55,477 nt of DNA from JAOUEA01 sp039933515 (lineage in GTDB: Bacteria > Actinomycetota > UBA4738 > HRBIN12): positions 1 to 55,477 of the forward strand of contig JBDTNY010000117.1 of the NCBI GenBank assembly GCA_039933515.1, in the 5' to 3' direction. Under the pieces are notes generated by a model. It had not been told where the DNA came from. It did not search any database and saw nothing but the letters and a program-made list of their open reading frames with translations. The translations under genes were made by a program, and so were the position numbers. Positions 50,777 to 55,477 of the stretch are shown here, in pieces; position 1 is the first letter of the stretch, and each line of letters begins with the position of its first letter.

Positions 50777-51955
50777 CTACGCGAGAGAGGCAGCCGGACG
50801 CTCTTTGCGCGGGTCGACGAACGGGATCGCTGCGGTGACGCCCTGGATGTGTTCTCCTGATTCAGTCTCGACGTCGAGGCGATGCCCCGGCTCGGCGAGG
50901 TCGATCGGGACCCACACGTACCCGATATTCTTCTCGAGGCCGGGCGACCAGACCGCGTCGGTGAGGTGCCCAACCTTCGTCCCGTCGACGAAGGCGTCCC
51001 AGTACTGGGACATCTCGGCGCGCAGCTCATCGCCCGTGAGCTCGATGCCCACCAGCTTTCGATCGACGCCGCGCTCACGGAGCGATTCGAGGGCGCGCTT
51101 GCCGAGGTAGTCCTGCGGCTGCTCCTCGACGAGCCGCTCGAGGCCCATCACGTGGAACGGAGTGTCGGTCAGGCGGATGTCTGAACCGTAGTTGAAGATC
51201 CCCGCCTCGATCCGACGCGCCTCGGACGGGGCGATCGGGCGGATGTCGAATTCCTCGCCGGCGGCGGCGATCGCGTTCCACAGGTCGTCGCCGCGCGAGC
51301 CATCGAGCAGGTTCACCTCGAAGCCCGGGATCGCGGTCCACCCGGTACGGCTGATCAGGACAGGGATCCCGTCGATCTCGAACCGCTCGGTCCAGTAGTA
51401 CTTGATGTCGTAGATCTGGGTGCCGACGAGTTTCTCGAGCGTCTTGCCCGACATCGGTCCCTGCACCTGCATCGGGTGCACGTCGGGGAGGGTGACCTCG
51501 GCATCGAGGCCGCTCGCGGCCGCCACGCCGAGGGCGTAGAGGCCGGCGTCGGAGTCGGCGAGCTGCATCCACCAGACGCCCTCGTCGACATGCAGCAGCA
51601 CGGGGTCGTTCACGATCCCACCGTCGGGCCCGATGACGAGCATGTACTTGCCCTGCTTGACCGCACACTTCGTGAGATCGCGGCAGGTGATCATGTCGAT
51701 CAAACGGTCGGCGTCGGGGCCGCTGACCTGCACGGTCCGCTCCACGCCGACATCCCACATCGTGACGCCCTCGTTCAGCGCGCGGTACTCCACATCGGGG
51801 TCGTCGTAGTACGCGGGCAAGTACATGTGGTTGTAGATGTCGTACGACGTGCACCCGGCCCGGCGCGTGGCCTCGAAGTACGGCGACCGCCGATACCAGG
51901 GCCCGAAGTATAGGGTCGCGCTGTTCTCGAGCATCTCGACGCGTTCGTTGGCCAC
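50777..51955 (-). CDS. GcvT-fold aminomethyl/methyltransferase, DmdA-like
   Basis: 392 residues of the folate-dependent GcvT superfamily. Blocks GCTSYDIYNHMYLPAYY, MWDVGVERTVQVSGPDADRL, MITCRDLTKCAVKQGKY and NDPVLLHVDEGVWWMQLADSD are closer to dimethylsulfoniopropionate demethylase (DmdA) and its relatives than to glycine-cleavage T protein; no gcvH/gcvP genes adjoin. GTG 51955 is chosen (GGGAGG 6 nt upstream) over GTG 51991, which overlaps a TAGGGT box. It should transfer a one-carbon group from a methylated substrate to tetrahydrofolate; the substrate is unproven. Confidence 0.85.
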   Translation of the reverse strand: MANERVEMLENSATLYFGPWYRRSPYFEATRRAGCTSYDIYNHMYLPAYYDDPDVEYRALNEGVTMWDVGVERTVQVSGPDADRLIDMITCRDLTKCAVKQGKYMLVIGPDGGIVNDPVLLHVDEGVWWMQLADSDAGLYALGVAAASGLDAEVTLPDVHPMQVQGPMSGKTLEKLVGTQIYDIKYYWTERFEIDGIPVLISRTGWTAIPGFEVNLLDGSRGDDLWNAIAAAGEEFDIRPIAPSEARRIEAGIFNYGSDIRLTDTPFHVMGLERLVEEQPQDYLGKRALESLRERGVDRKLVGIELTGDELRAEMSQYWDAFVDGTKVGHLTDAVWSPGLEKNIGYVWVPIDLAEPGHRLDVETESGEHIQGVTAAIPFVDPRKERPAASLA

Positions 51956-52051
51956 CTCGGAGCCTCCCTGTTCGGCGAGCGAAGGGTTCACCCTAGGACG
52001 TCGTGGCCGAGTGGAGGTAATCGGGACCGGGATCGCGGAAGGATCGCGACC

Positions 52052-53050
52052 TCAGGCGGCCGTGCCGTTGCCAACGTGCGCGACGTTGTGGCTGCGGCGA
52101 CCGTCGTGGCCGGTCCGGTCGGTGCGGCGCCCCGGGTTATGGGGCTTCGTGCCGTCGTGCTCGGTCGCGCGACGATCGTGGCGACCCCTGTCCCTCGGCG
52201 CCGCGGCATCGCTCGCGTCGAGACCCGCGTAGATGTCGCCGATCGAGAGCCCGCCGGTGCCGGTCAGCCCTGCTGGGGGAAGGCAGGTCTCGATGTAGTA
52301 GTTGCAGGCCGGTTCGCTCCCGCCACGGGTTGGTGAGCGGCCGGCGCCCAGCCAGCCGCCCGGCACGGTCCCGCTCCCGTCGCCGGCGGGTGGGATCGGA
52401 GAGATCGACGGGCGGCCGATGCCGGGGCTGCTGGGCTCGGCGGCCGCTCCACCGACGATGTCGACCGGGATCCGCGAACCACCGAGCGTGAGGGCGAGGA
52501 CCAAGGCACCCGCGGCGGCCGCACCGCTCAGAGCGATCGTGCCGAGCCGCCGGTTGAGCGCCGAGGCCGGATCGGAGACCGGCGCGGTGGCGGCCGTGAA
52601 CGCTGCCTCTCCGGGACGGTGCAGCTGCGCCGCCTCGCCGCGGGCAAGGACCTCGCGAAGCGTGGCGGCGTCGCGCGCGCCCACGACGCCTCCGGCGAGC
52701 GACGTCGCGCATACGACCCCGGTGAGCGCCTCGATCGCGAGCCCGAGCTCTCGGAGGACATCGGGGGGTTCGACCCGCGCGTCGCCGCCGATCGGCATCA
52801 CGGCGCCAGGCCACACCAAGACCACCTTCGTGGCCGGTGAAAGCTGGCGAACCATGCCTACCGAGATGGCCCCGATCCCATCGTCCATCACGACGACGTC
52901 GGGCAACTGCAGGGCGACCGAGCGAGCGAGCTCGGCGGGCGTGGCCGCCTCGCCCACCACGTCATACCCCTCGCCATCGAGGACGAACCGGAGGAAACCC
53001 TTGCGAGCCACGGTTCCCTCGGCGACGACGATCCGGACGATGTCGCTCAT
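52052..53050 (-). CDS. Membrane-anchored protein with an N-terminal degenerate receiver domain
   Basis: 332 residues. Residues 1-115 resemble a response-regulator receiver (IVRIVVAEGTVARKGFLRFVLDGEGYDVVGEA, DVVVMDDGIGAI) with Asp56 in the phosphoacceptor place but Glu11-Gly12 instead of an acidic pair and no clear Lys. A hydrophobic segment follows at ~168-190 (IALSGAAAAGALVLALTLGG), then a long Gly/Pro/Ser-rich, probably extracytoplasmic tail with two Cys (ACNYYIETCLPPAG) and a His/Arg/Asp-rich end. The layout (receiver, helix, disordered tail) is unusual. Function unknown. Confidence 0.7.
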   Translation of the reverse strand: MSDIVRIVVAEGTVARKGFLRFVLDGEGYDVVGEAATPAELARSVALQLPDVVVMDDGIGAISVGMVRQLSPATKVVLVWPGAVMPIGGDARVEPPDVLRELGLAIEALTGVVCATSLAGGVVGARDAATLREVLARGEAAQLHRPGEAAFTAATAPVSDPASALNRRLGTIALSGAAAAGALVLALTLGGSRIPVDIVGGAAAEPSSPGIGRPSISPIPPAGDGSGTVPGGWLGAGRSPTRGGSEPACNYYIETCLPPAGLTGTGGLSIGDIYAGLDASDAAAPRDRGRHDRRATEHDGTKPHNPGRRTDRTGHDGRRSHNVAHVGNGTAA

Positions 53051-53266
53051 GCGAGCGCTGTCCCCCGTTCGACCTTCAGCATGCGAGGACCCTATCCCGC
53101 CGGAACGACATGGGGTGTGAGCCTAGCGGACTTCTTGCGCGGCCACCTCCGTCATGATCCACCTCCGGCGCTTCGGCCCCTGCGGGCCGGGCCCCCTGGA
53201 CGGAACGGGGGTCCCGCGGTCGGCCGTAGCGTCGAAGGCGTAGACCTCGAGAGAAGGGACGACGCC

Positions 53267-54319
53267 ATGGCCTCCACGACACACAGGGCCGGCACCGGCT
53301 GGGCCACAAGGATCCCGGCCGTGATCGTGATGCTCGTCGGCGTGGTGCTGATCGGCACGACGTTCACGAACCACCTGTTCAAGGTGGGGCCGGCATTCGA
53401 GAACCTGACCGACGGCTTCCGGCCGGTGCTCACCGCCCCGGCGATCGAGGCCGCGCGTGCAGATGTCGCGGCCCTCGGCGCAGCGGGCACCGAGTTCCAG
53501 ACCGCAGTCGCACCCGCGATGGCCGACAGGCTCGGCATGAAACCCGAGGCGTTCCAGACGTTCGTGGGCGAGCAGTTCCCCGGCGTCGCCGACGGGATGG
53601 CGGCGCTACCGCAGATCGTGCCGACGTTCTCAGGGTTGATCGACACGCTCGACGCGCAGCGCGGCGTGTTCGCGTCCGCCGACGCGATCCCGACGTCGAG
53701 CATCCCGGCCACCACGATCCCGTGGGCGCTCCTGATCGCCGGCATCCTCGCGGTCGCGCTCGGCCTCTTCATGTGGTTCGTACCACGCGCCGGTGGGATC
53801 GTCGCGATCGCCCTCGGCGCCGCCCTGGTCGCCGTGCCGTTCGCGCTGTCGCTGCCGAGCAAGGCATCCGATGCCGACCAGATGAATGCCAACCTGCAGC
53901 CCGTCTACACGCAGGCGCTCATCACGCAGGCGGGAGGGGCCGTCACGACCGTCGGGACGATGGGCACCGAGATGTCCGACACGATGCTGCCCTCGCTCGC
54001 CGACACGCTCGGCATGACGGGTCCCGAGCTGCAGACGTTCCTAGGGGACAACTTCCCCGCGACCGCTACCGCGCTCCAGACCATGCCCGCGTCGATGCAA
54101 CGGTTCCAGGGGCTGGTGGGGACGTTCGACGCGAACCTGGCGAACTACGACACCCTGAAGCCCGTGTCGTTCGCACCGATCATCTGGACCGTCATCGCAG
54201 GCGGCGCCGTCATGTTCGTGATGGGCGTCTGGGCGTTCGCGCCCGGCCGCCGTCCCGAGATCGTGATGGTCGAAGAACGGATGCCGATCCGCCGCAGCGT
54301 GGGCGCAGGCACCCACTGA
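53267..54319 (+). CDS. Membrane protein with an internal tandem duplication
   Basis: 350 residues from ATG 53267 behind GAAGGG. Hydrophobic segments lie at ~18-36, ~150-170, ~175-195 and ~300-325. The two loops between them repeat one another: MADRLGMKPEAFQTFVGEQF and LADTLGMTGPELQTFLGDNF, each followed by FPxxAxxxxxxP and a short helix (FSGLIDTLDAQ / FQGLVGTFDAN). Duplication of a helix-loop unit is the simplest origin. No family recognised; similar paired-loop proteins occur in actinobacteria. Function unknown. Confidence 0.72.
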   Translation: MASTTHRAGTGWATRIPAVIVMLVGVVLIGTTFTNHLFKVGPAFENLTDGFRPVLTAPAIEAARADVAALGAAGTEFQTAVAPAMADRLGMKPEAFQTFVGEQFPGVADGMAALPQIVPTFSGLIDTLDAQRGVFASADAIPTSSIPATTIPWALLIAGILAVALGLFMWFVPRAGGIVAIALGAALVAVPFALSLPSKASDADQMNANLQPVYTQALITQAGGAVTTVGTMGTEMSDTMLPSLADTLGMTGPELQTFLGDNFPATATALQTMPASMQRFQGLVGTFDANLANYDTLKPVSFAPIIWTVIAGGAVMFVMGVWAFAPGRRPEIVMVEERMPIRRSVGAGTH

Positions 54320-54440
54320 TCACGCCGGCGAGCCGAGGCCCCGTCGACCCCGAGCGGTCGGCGAGGCCTCGGTGCGTGGGGCGCGCCGACTTCCGGTTCA
54401 TGAGGGAGCCGCGGCCACGATCGGCCGTACCCTAGAGGGG

Positions 54441-54725
54441 ATGGACGACTATCCCGAGTGCCCGTGCCGCGGCTATCGGGAGTGCCCCATGTGCCACGAC
54501 CTCCGGCCGTGCGGGCACTTCGGCAAGAGCCGGTTCTGCCCGCCGTGCCAGCGCCTGCGCAAGCAGGGCATGCGTCCCGGGCCTAGGCGAACCGGCCCGA
54601 TGCCCGCCGGCCGCACGTGCGCCGGCGAGGGGTGCGACACGCGGCTGAGCGTGTACAACCGTGGTGAGCTCTGCTCGACATGCCTGCAGGGCGCGACTCG
54701 AGCCCCCGCGCTCCCGAAGGGCTAG
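54441..54725 (+). CDS. Cysteine-rich small zinc-ribbon-like protein
   Basis: 94 residues with about a dozen cysteines in CxxC-type pairs (ECPCRGYRECPMCHD, RFCPPCQRL, RTCAGEGCDTRL, ELCSTC), probably binding two or three zinc ions. No other motif. The ATG at 54441 lies 7 nt after TACCCT (54428-54433), a leaderless pattern; the GAGGGG next to the ATG is too close to act as a ribosome site. Converges on the diguanylate-cyclase gene with which it shares a CTAG stop. Role unknown; nucleic-acid binding is plausible. Confidence 0.7.
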   Translation: MDDYPECPCRGYRECPMCHDLRPCGHFGKSRFCPPCQRLRKQGMRPGPRRTGPMPAGRTCAGEGCDTRLSVYNRGELCSTCLQGATRAPALPKG

Positions 54726-55477
54726 ACGGAGGCCTTGGGCGAGCCGTCCGTCCCGCGCTTCAGGGCGGTCTTCGCCGCGTACATCCGTTCGTCGGCCAGG
54801 CTGAGGAGATCGTCGATCGAGCCGACGGCGTTATGGAGCTGGATCACCCCGACGCTGAAGCCCACGCCCATCGACCGCGGGTCGGCGGCCAGCGCGTTGA
54901 GGACCCGGTCCAGGGCGAGCTCAGCCGCATCGCAGTCGGTGTGCGGGAGCAGCACGGCGAACTCGTCGCCACCTAGGCGCGCGACCAAGTCGGTGGGACG
55001 CAGGCTGTCGCGCAGGGTGTCGGCGACGACCCGCAGCACGGCGTCGCCCGCGGTATGACCGTGCTCGTCGTTGACCGCCTTGAAGCGGTCGAGGTCGATA
55101 TAGGCGAGTGACAGTGGTCCACCGTAGCGACGGGACGAGTACATCTCGCGCTGCGCCTCTTCCCCGAACCAGCGGTAGTTCGCGACGCCGGTGAGCGGGT
55201 CCGTGCGAGCGAGGTCGCGCTCTCGCCGGTGGGCATCCCGGAGCCGGGCGAGCACCAAGACGACGACGAAGAAGACTCCCAGCCGCATCATGCCGTTCCA
55301 CACGGGAAGGAACCCGTTATCGTCGTGCGAGATGTCGCCGATCATGCCGACCACGCTGCATACCCCGGCGGTGATGAAGCCGTAGGTGCGTCCGCCGTAC
55401 GAGGTCACGAACCCGACCGGGGCCAGGTAGAAGAGCGCGAACGAGAGGTACACGCCGCTCAGGAAGTCGACCCATCC
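54722..55477 (-). CDS. Membrane-bound GGDEF diguanylate cyclase (5' end outside window)
   Basis: At least 251 residues; the frame stays open to the window end. The N-terminal part has hydrophobic segments (LSFALFYLAPVGFVTSYGG; FVVVLVLARLRDA) of a membrane sensor. The C-terminal GGDEF domain is intact: RTDPLTGVANYRWF, DLDRFKAVNDEHGH, and LGGDEFAVLLP, with the inhibitory I-site RPTD five residues before GGDEF. It should make c-di-GMP under membrane sensing and be subject to product inhibition. The stop shares CTAG with the convergent Cys-rich gene. Confidence 0.92.
   Translation of the reverse strand, partial: GWVDFLSGVYLSFALFYLAPVGFVTSYGGRTYGFITAGVCSVVGMIGDISHDDNGFLPVWNGMMRLGVFFVVVLVLARLRDAHRRERDLARTDPLTGVANYRWFGEEAQREMYSSRRYGGPLSLAYIDLDRFKAVNDEHGHTAGDAVLRVVADTLRDSLRPTDLVARLGGDEFAVLLPHTDCDAAELALDRVLNALAADPRSMGVGFSVGVIQLHNAVGSIDDLLSLADERMYAAKTALKRGTDGSPKASV

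Noticed and set aside
1..55477. CRISPR arrays, rRNA genes, riboswitches or transposases
   Set aside because: No regularly spaced short repeats, rRNA-like stretches, known riboswitch cores or transposase motifs were seen on either strand, though reading by eye could miss weak or short cases.

Overview
This is a high-GC, gene-dense chromosomal segment that most resembles a little-studied member of the Actinomycetota. The pointers are strong GC bias, the separate purS/purQ/purL arrangement, a deazaflavin-type (DUF385-like) oxidoreductase, class III cyclase/ATPase/TPR fusion genes, and many genes whose start codon lies only 5-9 nt after a TANNNT -10 hexamer, which suggests leaderless transcripts. 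The genus cannot be named from the sequence. No CRISPR array, rRNA, phage module or intact insertion sequence was seen; one tRNA gene (Phe, anticodon GAA) is present.

Layout. 1-4.9 kb: the tail of one nucleotide cyclase, a decayed tfoX-like gene, a complete 1076-residue cyclase/AAA/TPR protein, a truncated alpha/beta-hydrolase-cyclase remnant, and two copies of a ~186 bp imperfect direct repeat, the second running into tRNA-Phe. 4.9-13.3 kb: an unknown gene, then a branched-chain (or pyruvate) 2-oxoacid dehydrogenase operon (E1alpha, E1beta, E2), a BtuF-like protein, a nucleoside phosphorylase-like protein, a membrane/SH3 fusion, a Kal-like hotdog lyase, an APH-type kinase and a lone receiver protein. 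13.5-26.8 kb: most of the purine pathway on the minus strand: purA, purD, purE, purB, purC, purS, purQ, purL, then an ECF sigma factor coupled to an alkyl-DNA repair gene, then purF and purM. A secreted M43-type protease sits between purA and purD. The PurE is strikingly divergent.

26.8-34.3 kb: tandem secreted DUF1996-like proteins; an operon of a secreted LamG-like protein, a PAS protein and a metallo-beta-lactamase-fold hydrolase; a YczE-like membrane protein; a NYN nuclease with two OST-HTH domains; a small membrane protein; a deazaflavin-type oxidoreductase. 34.4-42.5 kb: leucine/isovalerate catabolism in two divergent operons (acyl-CoA dehydrogenase and CoA ligase; carboxylase beta, enoyl-CoA hydratase, biotin carboxylase, HMG-CoA lyase). 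With the 5.8-9 kb dehydrogenase, this would take branched-chain 2-oxoacids to acetoacetate and acetyl-CoA.

42.5-55.5 kb: a GNAT acetyltransferase, two very small genes around a perfect hairpin, a spermidine-dehydrogenase-like flavoprotein divergent from an MFS transporter fused to a cyclic-nucleotide-binding domain, a thioredoxin-like protein, a fibronectin-III membrane protein, a trx-DUF302 operon behind a CsoR-type palindrome, a DmdA/GcvT-like protein with an SDR, a pseudo-receiver membrane protein, an internally duplicated membrane protein, a cysteine-rich protein and a diguanylate cyclase cut by the window end. A cyclic-nucleotide theme (cyclases, cNMP-binding transporter, possible phosphodiesterase, GGDEF protein) recurs across the window.
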